Origin: Phalacrocorax aristotelis
Taxonomy: Eukaryota > Chordata > Aves > Suliformes > Phalacrocoracidae
Assembly: GCF_949628215.1 (NCBI RefSeq)
Contig: NC_134281.1
Span: 11,604,501 to 11,668,500 of the forward strand
Direction: 5' to 3'
Length of the DNA: 64,000 nt
Translations under genes and position numbers: made by a program
The notes under the pieces: generated by a model
What the model was told of the DNA's origin: nothing
Database searches by the model: none
The model's input: only the letters and a program-made list of their open reading frames with translations
Part shown: piece after piece, positions 36,102 to 50,613 of the stretch
Layout: every line of letters starts with the position of its first letter
Numbering within the stretch: the stretch's first letter is position 1

Positions 36102-37769
36102 CTGTCTGCTGGTAACATGCTTCAAATTCAGCCAGTGCCAGCGCAGGATTACAGACATTTATTTCTCTTATATCTTCCTGCACTTGTGGGGTGATGGAGG
36201 AAGGGTTGCACCGTTCCCACCTGGCAGCCAATGCGTACTCAAACAGTGAGAAATTAATCAACTTTGGGTCACTGAAGTGATCTACAGAGGGTTTCTTTTA
36301 TTATTGCTGCTGTTTGGGTTTTCAGGGGGTTTGTTTTTACAAAATCTGGAACAACACAAGCTAAAATATAAGTCATGAGAAGAAAATTTTTTTTTTTTTA
36401 AAGAGAAGTGGGAAGAACCTGTACCATTCCTAAAGTTACTTTCATCACAAACTAAACCAAGTATTAAAAACGCTTTTTCAGGGACACAGCCTGTCAAGAA
36501 TCACAAGTAACCATGTTCAACACCATTTTATCAGATACTCTGTCATATTACACACTGCGTAGAGATTTATGCCTTATGATACATTTATAGCAATTTGTAA
36601 GGTTTCTGTTGCAATTCTATGTACCTACATCAATAAAGTGTCTCATCCATAACACCTGCAGCCACACAGCTAGTATATTGAAAATATTATTACACTGAAC
36701 GTCCACAAGTTAGCAAACTCTGAAACTCAGGTTACCCCTTGTGCAAATCAAATACAAAACACTCCCTAACCATGAAGACAGACAGACACACACAGTTTTG
36801 CTGCAGGAATGCTAACTCATTCAGCATCACCCTGTTCTGCCAGAAGGATCTCTAAATGCAAAAACTTAATAGAAACAGTTAATATCCCAAGCATGGCTCT
36901 GAGCCACCTGAGCTCTCTATGTAATATAATAGGGTTCATAATGCTCAGAATAGCACTCTGGAGTCCTAGTACAGACTAAGACCTCACTGTATTAAGTGTT
37001 GTGTAGATAGTTGTAGCGGTGCCGTTTGCTCTTCTGTAAAATTACTGAGCACCATATACAGGAACCAACGGTAACCTATATTTTACAGAAGTTAGGACAC
37101 AGGAGAGCAATGTATACTTTTCAAATGTCTTTTTCTGGCAGCTAAATCAAGTTAGTATTTTCACAGACACACAGGGGGAGGGAAGAAAGTGAACACTGAG
37201 GTTACTCTCTCTCAGGAGCAGACAGGCAAAAACCCAGTTCAGCCAAAGCTCACTGAGGCTCTTTATGTTCTTGTTCAGTGACAGAGGTCATTTGTCAAAG
37301 GCTAAACCAGATCTGGTACTGGGCTGCCTGCTAAGCACGCTGGCAAAAGGATCTGAGCTATACCCTTCCCTGCAGTTGTTTGTGTTTCTTCGGGAACACC
37401 AAAGGCCTGGAGTCCATCCCAATGCTGCTTGTACCACCTTTGCTAAAAACATGCCTTTTAGCTCCAAAGTAAAATTTGCCTTAAGTTCCTCACGCCCCAA
37501 AGGAAGAATGCCTGTACATAGGATCTATGAAGAAGGTAATTGGTTGTGCTTGCCAAGACACTTCATTTACGCAAATTCTCATTCTTTTGGCTCAGATTTC
37601 AGGTTATTTTCTTACCATAAATACAGGTTAGGTCCATGTTTGAGCTGATCAGTCTGTGATCCTCTTTAGGTTCACATTGCACTGCGGGTGTTGCAGCATG
37701 CTGATGCTTCCCAAGCATCCAGAAGTCACAGATCTTCAATTCATTGATTTTTAAGAGGCACAAGGTCAT
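36102..37769 (-). other. Candidate cryptic exons, minus strand (unidentified)
   Basis: Three segments can be joined in phase on the minus strand. The first is 37,769-37,616: ATG, 51 codons, donor ATG|GTAAGA. The second is a 32-nt piece near 37,532-37,501, after acceptor ccttcttcatag. The third is 36,271-36,102: 56 codons including SLFEYALAARWERCN and ALALAEFEACYQQT, with donor ACAG|GTACGC. Upstream of the ATG the frame is closed by a TGA. I recognise no family, and chance frames of this size occur elsewhere in the window, so this is a lead rather than a gene call. Confidence 0.15.
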
Positions 37770-38842
37770 GCTGTCTGGCCTTCAGCTGATCACAGTTCAC
37801 GGGCTTTCTGCACATTTCTGGCTTAGGAACTGTACGTGTTTGAAATAAATAGACACTAGATGTCTTTTGGCAAGGCGCCTGAAGCAAAGGTCTCAGGAGA
37901 GAAATCCACCATTTCCCAGGCTGATACAAATGGACAGGCATCCCCTCACTTCAGCTTTCATTCCCTATTTGTGAAAAGGCCAAGGGAGCTGTCTACTACA
38001 AGGCGGAATGGAAGAGCTGTAGGGTCCAACACAGTTGCAGGCAGTGTACTTGAAGAAGCATCTTGCAAGACAAAACAGAAGTAGGCAGCCAAGTACTTAA
38101 AAAGGGGAGCCCTCTGCAGAAACAAGGCAAATACCACTGCAGAATAATCTCTTAATATAGGTTGCTCCTTCAGATTTGCACTAACCTAAACGCCCTGATG
38201 CAGTGCGAGAAAATGCTATGTGATGGGGAGCAGGAAGGAGCTATGTATGGGCATGAGCAGGAGGAGGATACATATGAAGGAGGACATTCTCCTTTCAGCA
38301 CTGTTTTGCCTTTTCTCTGCTGCGTTGTTTCCCAGCTGAGAGGAATCCCATCAGCCCATGGCACAGTGTCTGATCAGAGCCCAACCTGCCTGCTGCCCGT
38401 GGCATGGGGCTCCCCAGGGACTGCTCAAAGAGTAAGGGACAGAAACAAAAGGAGGGCACTAAAAATGTGCCTGCCAAGGCCTGGGTGCCAGCATGTTCTC
38501 CTGAGCTCAACAGGAGAAGTGAGGAGACAGGAAAAGAAACTTCACAAAGCTGTTTCTTAAACCAGTTTTACAGGGATACAGTGAAACAGGGTAGGGTCAT
38601 GGGTGAGGGGAGACTGAGCAAGTTAATAACTAACCAGCAAGGCTGCCATGAGAAACCACGATCTACAACAGTTTTTCATAGGGAAACGCTGAATCCAAAA
38701 CCGTCACATGCAGACCAGCTGGGAACTGCCACTGCCTCCACTCTTTCTGTAGTTGTGATTGCACTGCAATGGTACAGTACTATCCTTCCCTACTGAAGTC
38801 TCTGTTCCTCTAAGAGGAGCTCACACTCAAAACTACCTTCTC

Positions 38843-38861
38843 TTTTTTTTTTTTTTTTTTT
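38843..38861 (+). repeat. T(19) homopolymer
   Basis: Uninterrupted run of 19 T, so A(19) on the PLXNB1 sense strand. No retrocopy sequence is recognisable beside it. Confidence 0.9.
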
Positions 38862-41800
38862 GTGCCGAGAGTGATGAGGATCTGAAAGTCTGGGTTTTGG
38901 CAACTACTTACTGCTGTGAAAATGTTACTGGCGATTTTTGCCAGAATAGGTGAGAAGAGCCTTCCAAATTCTTGAAAAGGTAGTGTGTCCAAAGGCAACC
39001 CGGTGCAGAGCTGCAGGGACAGCAAAAACTGGAAGCTCCACTGCTGTGGTAGATGTTCCTGAAGCTGTTGGTGTGGGAAAGAGGATGAAGCAGGCTGCTG
39101 CTTTACCTATAGTCACTCAGGAGACAAACCATCAAGACCTACAAAAATTCAGGTGGTGTTATGAAGAGCAGTTTCTAGGAGGAAGATTTTTCTTGAGGAT
39201 ATTCTTGTCTATTGGTTGAATAACTTCTTTTTTCCAGACTACAGCTGAAAAAAAAAAAAAAGGCCTTCCTGCTATTGCTTTGCCATTCAAGACATTGTCA
39301 TTGTCACCTTTCAGATGTGTAAGCATAAGAGACAGCAGCAGCTGAGCTGTGGTAATTAGGAGGGAGAGATGTGCAGGCCTTGTCTCACATCTTTCTGTTA
39401 AGATGAGGTTTACACTTTGGCAGGTTTAACAGTCCCCAGTGAAAATAAGCCATCTGCATCTACTCCAGCAGACCATCCTCATTTCTGAACCCTTCAAACA
39501 GTTCTGTAAAAATCTGCATTGCCTCCCTGCTTTCTATCGGGCCCAAATGCAGTCACAAACCCATTAATTCTCTTGCAGCAATACAGGAACGCTGGCTCTA
39601 GACCTGTTCGCAAGATATCTGCTTCAAAAAGAAGTTTCCCATTTTATTCAAGTGTCTACGGAGTTCAAAGTTTCACTGCTCTCTGTACTTGCAGCAGGGA
39701 AGCTAACAAGGACAGGACCAGACTCATTCAATTCTATTCACAAGCACCCTTCCTGAGGAAAGCCAATAACTTTCCGAGAGTCTCTGCAGACTTTGCTCCA
39801 CTGCTTTGCACGCTGAAGAATGGCTAGTTGGTAATCCTCTTTTCACTTAGTGAGCACAGACCCAAAGGTTTTCATCCCTGTGAGCGCAGAAATTTCCATT
39901 TCCATTTGAGAGAGACATTTTCTTGGCAGTTCTCAAAAGATGCATTTGTAAAATAGGAAACAACCTCAAGGAATGCTAAAGCAAAGGAAGAAAGCTGTAC
40001 GTGGACAGTCTTTCTACCTCAGCCAGGAAAGGAAATTCCTTCTCAGCACTGATACCCCATAAACACAGCCTACCCTGCAACTACCAAATACTTGATCAAC
40101 ATAAAAAGTGACCAGCTGCCCACCCTACCCTGTATAAATACCCAACATTTTCCTAGGTTTTGGTTTCAGATCAGCTGGGGCAGCAGCCACCAAAAACCTC
40201 AAAAGAAAGAAGTCCAGCAACACATATTTGTGTGTGCATGCCAGACAAGAGAGGAAAATAAGGGGTGCATGTCAGATGGCTGGGACAAATTATGGAGAAG
40301 TAAAGGTATTCTAGTGACCTCACTACAGGGAAGACACACTCTTAAAGCCATAGTCCATAGACTTTTGCTGTCTGCAAAGGTAACTAAAAAGGCAAATCCA
40401 TTCCTGTATCTCTATTGGAAAATGTTTAGAAGTCTGCAAATCCAAAGAGGTTGAAACTTGCTTCTTTCAAGTGCAAAACATTCAGATGGACCAAAGCCAA
40501 GTCCCAGAGAAAAAGCCGTAGTCAGTAGCTCAGGAATGCCAGCTCTTAACACAAACCAAAAGCATACAAACCCTCTGGTCGGGCAATTCACATTACCGTC
40601 TCCCACCAAAAACTCACTTAAAATTGCACTCTTAAAATTGCAGCTATCATCCACCTCCTTGATTTTATGCCAGGGAAACCTAACTGAAGTCTCACTTTGA
40701 CACTCTCTAAAGTAATCAGCCGAGTGAGCCATTTTTCCTACCTGGCTTTGGGGAATTCCTGCTTAGTCTCTCTGTGAAGTGAAACAAGAAGGCTTCACGC
40801 TGCATCAGGCAGGATCCCTTCCATCAGTCCTTAGCAAAGGCATTCCTGAGGCACACTGTGCCCTAATAAATCAACAAAACCGCTCCAGGTTTCCCCGGCA
40901 GCTGGAAGCTGGAATTCTGCAGTGAAGGCAAACACCTCTCCAGCCGAAGCAAGCACGGTGGCAGAGCCCCTGCCGAGCACCCACAGCTACTGTCAAAAGA
41001 GGGATGGAGAGAGAAGGCGGGGGTCATAAGGCATCTGGCCAACAAAAGGCAATCCACCTTAAAGACAGAAGATGGCCATGAGTCCAGCCCTGACCTAGGC
41101 ATTCCTCTGCGCAGGCACGTGCTTGCCAAAATGTTTTATCAGTGCAAAACCACAAAACTTCATTTTTAGAGCAATGACCATCTTGCCCCTGACATGGATG
41201 GTAGTTTTGCCTTTAAAAGCATTTTATTTTTAATATTTAGGAGACTCATGTAAAAGATCCTGCAAAAGTAGAGAACAAAAATAGCCAGTCTTAAACAGCT
41301 TATAGCTTAAATCTAAAATAAATTAAGACAAAGGAAACATTACTGATCAGTACGAGGAGCAGTCAGCTCAGCAGAACAAGACGACTGCTGTTTCCAGGGG
41401 TAAAGAGAGGTGTTTGGGTTTTTAAAATTCTTTTAAAACTACCTAACAGAAAAGACCTGATGAAGGATTTTTTAAAAGAATTATTAGGTGGGTCGGCATA
41501 CATTTATGGGCCAACCACCTCTCACACAGAAACCAAACCAGTTTTTTTCAAAAGCAACACAAGGAAACAACAGAGGCTAATGTTACCAGACAAACAGGAG
41601 CAAGAGTCCAACTTCCAGCACTCAGATTTGCTAGACTGCATACAAAAAACTAGACGGGCTGCTTCAATACCTCATTTTCAGTTGCACTTGTGAGTAACGG
41701 AAAGGAATAGCCAAGGCAGAGCTGAAACAGTGACAGTAAAAGAAAAGCAAGAGTTGACTGCCTCAAATGCTCTCACAACAGGCACAAACCCACCAATACC

Positions 41801-42691
41801 TTAAAAATAAATCTAATTTACTAAAACAAAGGCATCTTCCTCAGACGCATTTCAACATCTCCCACTCCCGGTGGGTATGCTTTCCCACCAGCAGTTTCCA
41901 GGGAGAGCCTTCAGCACATGGATGGGACGTAGCGCAGGATAAGCGTGAACAAACCCCACTTACACCTGATCTGTACCACAAACCTGTCTTCAGCTTCCAC
42001 AGCATCATTTGGACCCCTTGCTTTGAGACTACTGTAAGTCATATTTTCCTTTCCATTTCCTTGAAGAACCACCAGGTCCCAGTCTGTAAGCAAATACTGC
42101 CTTTAAGAGAAATCCTGGTCTACCTACACACAGTCAACTGAGACATACACATGCCAGGCAGCTAACAGTGCACAGCAATGGTGGAAAGCCAGCAGACCCA
42201 TTAGTAGGTGAGTGCCAGGAGCTCTCTGACCACAAATCATCCCCTCCAGCCTCCAATAAACAAACTCTCAGATTGGTGCACGAGATTCAGCCTACAGAGG
42301 TGTGTGCTGTTTGGGAAGACCCTGACTGGCAGCAGGCCACTTAGAAACCCTGGGTCTCAAGAAAGGAATCACAGATGAATGTGTTGGGTGAAGGACTCGT
42401 ACATATGTATATGTAGGCTCAGACACAAAGGAGGGCGGAGAGGAGGGTGGGAGAGACAGTGGAGACTTGCCTCCCAGCTTTATGCTTATTTTGACCTTTC
42501 AGTTACAGATTCTCCGAAAAGGCACTGTTCAGCCCCAAGCCTGATTAGACATCTTGGGAAAAACAGAGCACAAAGCATCGCACATGAATGAGCACAGAGC
42601 CATAGTATGATCTTGATATTCCCACCCATCCATATGGCCAAAAAAAAGCAAAGTTCTTCAGTGCAAACATTGGCAGCAGCAATATGAAACT

Positions 42692-42830
42692 AATGGGTTA
42701 ATTAGCAGACTTCACAATCCAGCACAGGACAGAGATTGCTCATGTTGGCTATTATATAGTCAATCAGAAGCCAAACAGAACAAACACCATGTTAGTTAAC
42801 CCATTCAGAACAAAGTTAATAATTGGCTAA
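42692..42830. repeat. Inverted repeat with ATTA-rich spacer
   Basis: The left arm aatgggttaattag (42,692-42,705) and the right arm ttagttaacccatt (42,792-42,805) pair perfectly over ten bases (aatgggttaa / ttaacccatt). Just beyond is ttaataattggctaattaca. The ATTA and TAATTG motifs are the kind bound by homeodomain proteins, but such sites are common by chance in AT-rich DNA. Confidence 0.4.
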
Positions 42831-45800
42831 TTACAGGTTTCTGGCATGAGTAGACCAAGGTCTGTTTTCCGAACCTCTTTTGTCAGAGAGGTCTTAAACT
42901 GTATTTGGTGTGGCAAGCTCTTCACTCACAACTCTTCTCTTCATTAACATTCCATCTCAATTCAGATGTTCAGCTTAAATTCAGGGAAGCCCACTGACTT
43001 TTGTTACACAACATTGGACTACATGAACTCAATGATTTGACTGGCCTTACAAAACTAGAAATTCATTTTCAGCCTGTAAATGACCACAAGTTACACTGAA
43101 ATTATCATAGCCTAACATTCATCAGATTTACTTCTTGTACAGGATTTCTATGCTGAATACAAAAGAAGATTAATGAAAGTGAAATAAATTCCAATTGCAT
43201 TTAAGTAAACGCTGTTCCTTGGGGTACATGGGTTTATACACCAACTGCTTAATAAAACTCTACTTTCCTAGAAATTTTAATCAGTAAAATAAGTGCCACA
43301 AGACAGGTCAGATAGACAGAAAGATCAGCATAGTGGTGACAGAAATATTGTGAGAAATATAAAGAAAAATTCGCTCTTCAGGAGACATCTGAAGTACAAA
43401 CCTCAAGGTAACACTCCTGCCTTGAATGACATTCTTCATATCCAGGATATGCCACTTACATTGCATAAAACCTTTAGACATGAACAAAGTTTGGGAGGAA
43501 AAAAAGCAGAGACAAGGAACACAGCTGCATTAGTCTTGGGGTTATTTCTAAAGCACAGAATAACAGAAATTGATTGCAGCAGGACTAGTCAGAGTCACGT
43601 AATTCAAGGTAAGGCCGCTCCAACTTCCTGCCTAACACACAGGCGCTGTTCCATTTTATCCACTCACACCTCCACAAAACCCATTAAGTGGTTCTGTGAA
43701 ATGTAGTGGTTTATGGCATCTAGACTAGAGGCCTTTGGAGGTCAAAACATAAGTTTCACTACTCTCCTAGCTGTTTGCTCCAATGGCTCTATCTTTCTTT
43801 CTGGCATCAAGGACAGTCTAATTTCTTATTTGTTTGCCTTCTGCCTTGAGTCATTAATTCCTTCTCTGCTGATTAAAGAGTAGCTCCTCAGAGTCAGTTA
43901 TGCACGTGATTTAACCAAGCCACCTCTCAATAGCTTTTTTGGCAATCAACAGATCAGTCCCGTCAGTGTCTCATTACAAGACACCTTCTGTGGTGCTTGA
44001 AAAACTTTTTTTTTTTTAATATCAATTTGATTGTCACCCATCAACACCTCCTCCCCCTTCTTCAGGGTCACTGCTTTGGTGAAGCACACAATTGGTGAAC
44101 AATCAGCATCTCTGGCACATAGAAGTCTATACTTGCCTGTATCAAATGGATGTTATTTCACTAGACCCGTTTTACAGCATAACGGAGGAGCTACAGAAAT
44201 CCTAGACTGCAAAGATTGTATCAGTTAGCTAACAGTTAATTATCTGACTCTGAGTATAAGGAGCTCATGCCTTTCTTAGTCACCATTTAATCATTTCCCC
44301 AAAAGCTCCAAGGAAAACTTCACTACCTGATCCCCATTCTGCCAAATATTAACGTACTATTCAGGGTCTTCAAGCAAGAAAATCCCAACAGACCTGTCAT
44401 TTCCAGTCATGGTTTTGAATTTGCCCTCAGCATTACCTGCTTCTCTGTGGAATCAAGATTAGCAGTGGCTCTAGATTTATTTCCAAAATAGCGATGAACT
44501 ACTGAACAGCACTTAGTACTGGTGCTCGCTGAAGACACCTACTAGGAGTACCACTTTCTGATATGCCCCCAGTAACCCATGATTTCAGATGCATCAGCCT
44601 TTTTTTTTCTAGTTAAATAATTATGAGGTATGTTGTTGGTGTTGGCACAGACCAATTATTCATACCATTGTACAGCTCCAAGTCAAACATCCTAAGAAAC
44701 ACATTACTTGAACATAGTCACCTGCTGCTGTCTCACCTGGTGCTTTCCAGCTGCTTTTTCTCAGTATTAACACAGCCAAATCCTTCAGAGGCACATATCC
44801 TCTGAAGTATACATAAAAACCAGTAACTACCCACCTCAAATCTCCTAAAAGACTCAATTTATTCAAGATCACTGCACAAAAAGCATTAATCCCTTGTAGA
44901 CATTAACCAGGCACTCCATATCACGAGGACTAGTATCTCCTACCGCTTCTGCTCTAGCACGAGGCCCATTGAACTTCCACCTCCAACCAGCATTTCCATT
45001 TAGTGTCAGTTATCGTTTTCTATTTTACGTCAAATGCACATCTAAGTTTGCAAAGAGCACAAGGCAGAGATCTTATGCTCTGTGTGCAGGCAGAAACACA
45101 GCCCAAGGTCTGGGTGCAGGTCAGTGTAATAGCAGGAAGGGCTCTGCCCATTATACTGCTCAGAAGAAAATAATTCCAAGGCAGTAGTGTAGAATGAGAC
45201 ATGTGGCTTTTATCAATCCTTAACTTGGTATTTTCAAATCAAGAAACTTACTTGCCAGCCCAGCTACCTGGGAATACGAATGCCTGGCTATCAGGGACAC
45301 TTGGATCCCCTTTCATCCCCTTGGATGAAATCCTCAACATTGTTCCAAGAAGGAGAAATACACAGCCTATGGAAAGCTGGTGGTGAGGAAGGCTACCCAT
45401 GAGTTTTAACAGCAGAAAGTCTGCTCATATTTATGCATGACCGCTCAAGTGAACTGCATGACTGCTTTTGTTGATCTGCTCTCAACGATCTATTCTTTCA
45501 GTAGAAACACCAGGAGGAAGCCACGCTGGGACTAGGCAATGGAAAAAAAAAAAACCACCCTGTGGACATGCTGAATGGGACAGAAAATTCCCCTACAGAT
45601 TCTCTACATTTATTTGTAGTGATGCTTTGCATTGACTTTTCTAGCAGCTTTTTGGGACACCTTCACACATCAAAGCCCAAGCCAAACCACAGTAGTCATT
45701 CTGACTAAGTCTACTTTAGAAATTGATTAGAACATTGATTTTTTTCATCATTCAAATAGATGACCTTCCCATCCCACAAAAACCAAAGGTAATTAACACA

Positions 45801-48800
45801 TGTAAACAGAGCCTTCATTTTAAAGGAAGAAGGAAAGCTTTTTGCTCCCTTAGAACAAAAGTTCTGTAACATTCCTTTCCCACAAGATCAGTTCTCCTTA
45901 CCCCACTTGAGCTTTTCACCTTTCTGTCCAAAACAGGCCAAAGTGACATGAATTCTCTGAGCATACACAGAAGAGCAGCCTGAATACAAACACAAGACAC
46001 AGGTCTTCCTATAGGCCACTGAGAGGTAAAGAAATCAGCACCATTTTGTAGACTGTTTTATTTCAGCCTTACGAGTGAAGTGGCATCGCAGAGGAGAATT
46101 CCCAGTACAGAGATAATTTTCACAAGCACAAAATGTTTAAGGCTTTCTCTATACAGATGTTTTTTTGAGCTGCATTTTTCATTACACAGTGGAACAAGGA
46201 TGTTCCATATGCTTACATTGGTTGAAACTCTTCCCTTCGTGAATCACTGTATGCATATGATTTCTACCTGCTTAAAATAAACACATTGCATTTTGGGCAA
46301 AGTTCCACCTTTAGGATCTTGCACCTTCTGGTGCTTCCTACATGGTGCACTTGGGGATGCAGATTACAATCCTAGAGCTGAACGGCCAGGTGTCATCTGT
46401 GTTTTGATGATCCGACAGGCTCTGGCAGCCTGCAAAGAACACAGCCTGTAACTGTCACTACAGCTCCTGTTAGGATTACACTGTGCTGGCAGCACTGGGA
46501 GGGAAGGTAAACAGACGCATAACCCAATGGCTTTTGAATATTCAGGGGGCAATACAGGCAAAGGAAAAGGATGAAACCTCAGAACTGTAAGTGCAGGTCA
46601 TTCTCCTGCAACAGCTTTGCTCAGTGCAGCACCATTGTCAGACTTGCATGCTACTGCTAGCCACCAGTGCCAGACACAGACGCAAACCTTCGGTCAGCCA
46701 CAGAACACCAAACTACAAAACTACTTAACCAGAAATGTTCAAGTTTATTGGGGCTGCCAGCATACAAGTTCCTCCCAGCAGGATGCCCATCACTGTCATC
46801 GTCTGGAAGGTAAAGACTATTTAGGTGTTATTCATCTGTAGCTAACGAGTTTGACATTCATAGATCCACTGCAAAAGCTGTTGCTCAGCAGGTCTGTGAT
46901 GGTGGGATGCTGTAGATGTATTTGCATGGCTGGCTCCAAAATAATATTAGTCTGCAATATGGCCATCAGCTTGCCTACTCTTTCTACTCTACAACTTTTA
47001 TTCAGTCTTCACATTCTCCACAGTGTTGTGAAGCCTAGCTATGCACTATGGAATGGTGATGGGTATAAAAATGGGCCATTAAGGAAAGCTTCATGATGCC
47101 ACCGCCCCATACATACGGGCCTCGCTACCGCAATGAAACAGAGCGATTATTTGCAGGACTGTTGATGGCAAGCAGGCCTTCTGTATTTTGTGGACAGAAA
47201 ATGTGTTTACAAGGTTCAAGTATCCAGAACACAGTACTGTAATGACACCACACAGGAATAGTTTTAACATACAATAAGCAAGAAAGCGTGATTGTCAGAA
47301 CCACCCCAGAAGCCCTTAAATTTGTGGCACTCTGCTGAGCTTGTTACTGAGGCTACTGATACAGGCTTTCAGTTCAGTGTCAAGAAGGAAGGGGCCATGG
47401 TGACTTGGGCCCTGTGAGGACAGAAACTTGACTGTCCCAAGCCCAGAAAAAAGCAAAACAGGCTAAACAGCTCTTTCATCTGTTCCTGTGCAGCTGCTCA
47501 TATGGCCACACTGCCAACACACACAGCCCCTACTCCCCATCCTTGCTGCTGTGGAGAGTAACCTTGCAGGTAGCTGCCCTCTTGGTAGTGCAGAGAACAA
47601 GAACAGCACTTGTAGGGCAGCTACTCTACCTTGCTGCTCCTTTTTCTTTAGCTCTGCACCATCTCAGCAGTGCTGGGCACAGAGCACAACCAGACACGCC
47701 AGCACTGGGATTCCAACTGCCTTTTACTGCGGCCAAGGAACCCAGCATACTGAGTCACTCAGGGATGGCAGTGCCGCAGGGACAGCTCTGCCTTCTTGCC
47801 AATTCAAATTTTGCCTATGCTGCCAAGACGTCAAGCTGGTAGCAGGCACCCAAAGCCATTTTGTCATTGCACATGCACCTCTGTAGGCTGTCACACATCT
47901 GGAGATGCTTTCTGGTTACAAATCCCCAAAAGACAGGAAAAATCTAGATCTAGGAAACAAATAAACAGTAAGAGAGCCAATGCTACCCGTTACAGCAATA
48001 GCAGTCCCCCAGAAAGCAGAGTCATGCAAGGGAACCACACCTCTTCTTCGTAGACATGAGAGAGCAGCACTGACATGCCAAACAGCAAAAAGCCCTTGCC
48101 ATCTTTGCCTTAAATCTCTCTCAACAATTGCAGGTGAACATGAAATGCAATCCAAAATATGTTTCAGCTAAGCTAAGGATCAGATTATAAATTCACAAAT
48201 GCCTTAGTCTCCCTAGGTCCTTCAACATCTCTGCAGTCTCATTTCAGCAATTTCTCTCAAAATGCTAAACTAGCTAAAAAGAGTTGGCAAATAAAGGGAG
48301 TCCCCGTTTACTACTGCTGTATTTCCCACAGCGGCGCACACAGCTCCCATGCAATTAATTCAGCTGCACACCCGTTTTACCATTCTCTTGGGCTGAATCA
48401 TTCAGTAATGGACTGCAATCTGTATGCAAGAAGTTCAGCAGTATGCAAATAGAGATGGAAACATTGATGGCAGTGGGATTCAGAAGTCCGGGAACTGCTT
48501 TTGCACTACAGCTCTCTGGCACATACACTTTTTGGCTACACTAAAGGCAGGAGACAGAACACGTAAGAAGAGCTTGTGACTCTAGTGTATGGAAGAAAGC
48601 AGACAGATGATCCCAGAAGAGTTACCAAAATGCTCTCACATATGATTATCTACTATTAGGTAATTCACAAACAGAATTGCTCACTCCAGCTTTTTAAGGT
48701 TAGTCTGGTGCAAAAAATCTGGGGATCAAAGCTAAAAGTGCTAAGCAGACGGTTGCTTCAGGGCCATTAGCTCCAAGCTGTCCAAAACCCTACGCCAACT

Positions 48801-50589
48801 TTGGCGATAACAATTTCTGACGAAGTCTGGTCTGGCAGGTAGGGAAGCATCTCTGAAGCCCTGGTTCCTGTGTTTTAAGTTCTTGTAGTCTGAAGAACTT
48901 CCAGCTGAGCGCAGAGCAGTTGCAGGGCACTGTCAGGAGCATATTCTCAAGCATTTGCTTGGCCAGCTGTTCACAGGGGTTGGTTAGTCTTTATGGAGAT
49001 TAGAGCACCCAGAAACTCCTCACTGTATCACACAGGAGGATGGGGCATGGCCACTTGTAAGCAATAGAGGGATTTCAAGAGAACACAGTCTCCAGGAGTC
49101 AGAACCAGAGAGGGGAAACAGGCTGTGCTCCAGTTCTTAGTGTAACTCCACGCAAAGAATAGGGGGGCCACCTAACCAAAATGTGAAATGGAGCAGTATA
49201 GGAGAGCTAAAGGAGCAGAGACTGAAACAAAAATAATTTTGAAATAGGCATACATGGGCAGAAGCCTTAAGCTGAAAACACTACTTCTATGTAGTAATTT
49301 TCAGAATTATTATAATACGGTAAGATGTCAAATATACCCATGCTATTTATAGAATAACATACAATTTAGTCAGAAAACTAGTTTCATCAGCACAGACAAA
49401 TGCTTGAATACAATCAACTTCCCCCACCTGCAAGGTCCTAAGCACAACCACTCTCCTGCCACGGCAGAACTGCAGGGGAGGGCAGGACTCCTTGTGATAA
49501 CTTCAGCAGTGGGATGAATCCCATCACTGCAACTCAGTTGACAGGCAATACTACATTATTCTGAGATAAGCCGATCAGCAAGTTTTTTCACCAGAACCCA
49601 GAAGCTCCAAAGGCAGCATTGCCTTTACATTCGGAAATAAGGAAAAGTGCAAAAGAGAATGAAAATGGTGATGACTAGAAACTCTCTGCACCTGCAGACA
49701 TAAGGCTAGCAACAGCAATCCATTTTGTTAATACTTTACGGCTGTGTAACCCCATGGCTCACCACAGATTCTAGGTGGGTACTTGGAGCAAGCAGTCACA
49801 CAGTTCTTAAACTCCAGCCCCCAATACAGAAGCAGCCTAGCTAAACTAACACCAGTAACAAAGGTCTCCCTGCAGCCCCCGTGACAGCCGGACAAAAGAC
49901 TTTCCACATGAGAGAACAGGAACAGATACAAGTAGCAAGATAAAATCACAGTGTTCAGATACTCCAAGCAGGGAAACGAATTATCATTTCCTAAAAGGGA
50001 GTAGCTATGAGGTTGCAGGAATTTTAAGAGCAGCAGCACTGGTGCAGAGCAGAGGCTGGGGAAACTCAACCCACCAGTTCCACACTGTTCCGCAGTTAAA
50101 CTTCAAAGCCAAAAGCAATGCGAAATCTCACACGTTTGCCAGGCACAGGAGAAGTGTTCCTCACAGTACCTGCAAGCAAATAACTAAAGGTCACACACGA
50201 TTGAAGTCTGGCATCTGGGAATTTCCTTAGGCTCTATATCATTTGAAGATTCACCTCACATTTTGATCAACATCTAAAAATCTTCCTATCACATCATGCT
50301 AACACAAAGTTCTTTTCTACTTCATTTTCCCCCCCCTTTCTTTGTTGGGAGTGGCAGGCAGGATTTGAAAGTGGAATTCTGGCATTAAATTCATAATATT
50401 AGATATAATTTAAAAATTGGTTCAATTAAAAAAAAAGTCAAATCCACCTAAACTGACACCATTTGTTTCTTCTTCTTTCTTCCCCCACAAGCATCAGGAG
50501 GCAGTTCTTACTTCTAAGTAATGAAAAGGAGACCTAAATTGCTTCCTGCAACCTCAAAATAGCTCAAATGTCTTAGTTACTACTTGGCT

Positions 50590-50613
50590 AAATAAATAAA
50601 TAAATAAATAAAA
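50590..50613 (+). repeat. (AAAT)n microsatellite
   Basis: About six AAAT units in a row (taaataaataaataaataa), followed by a short A run. Confidence 0.9.
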
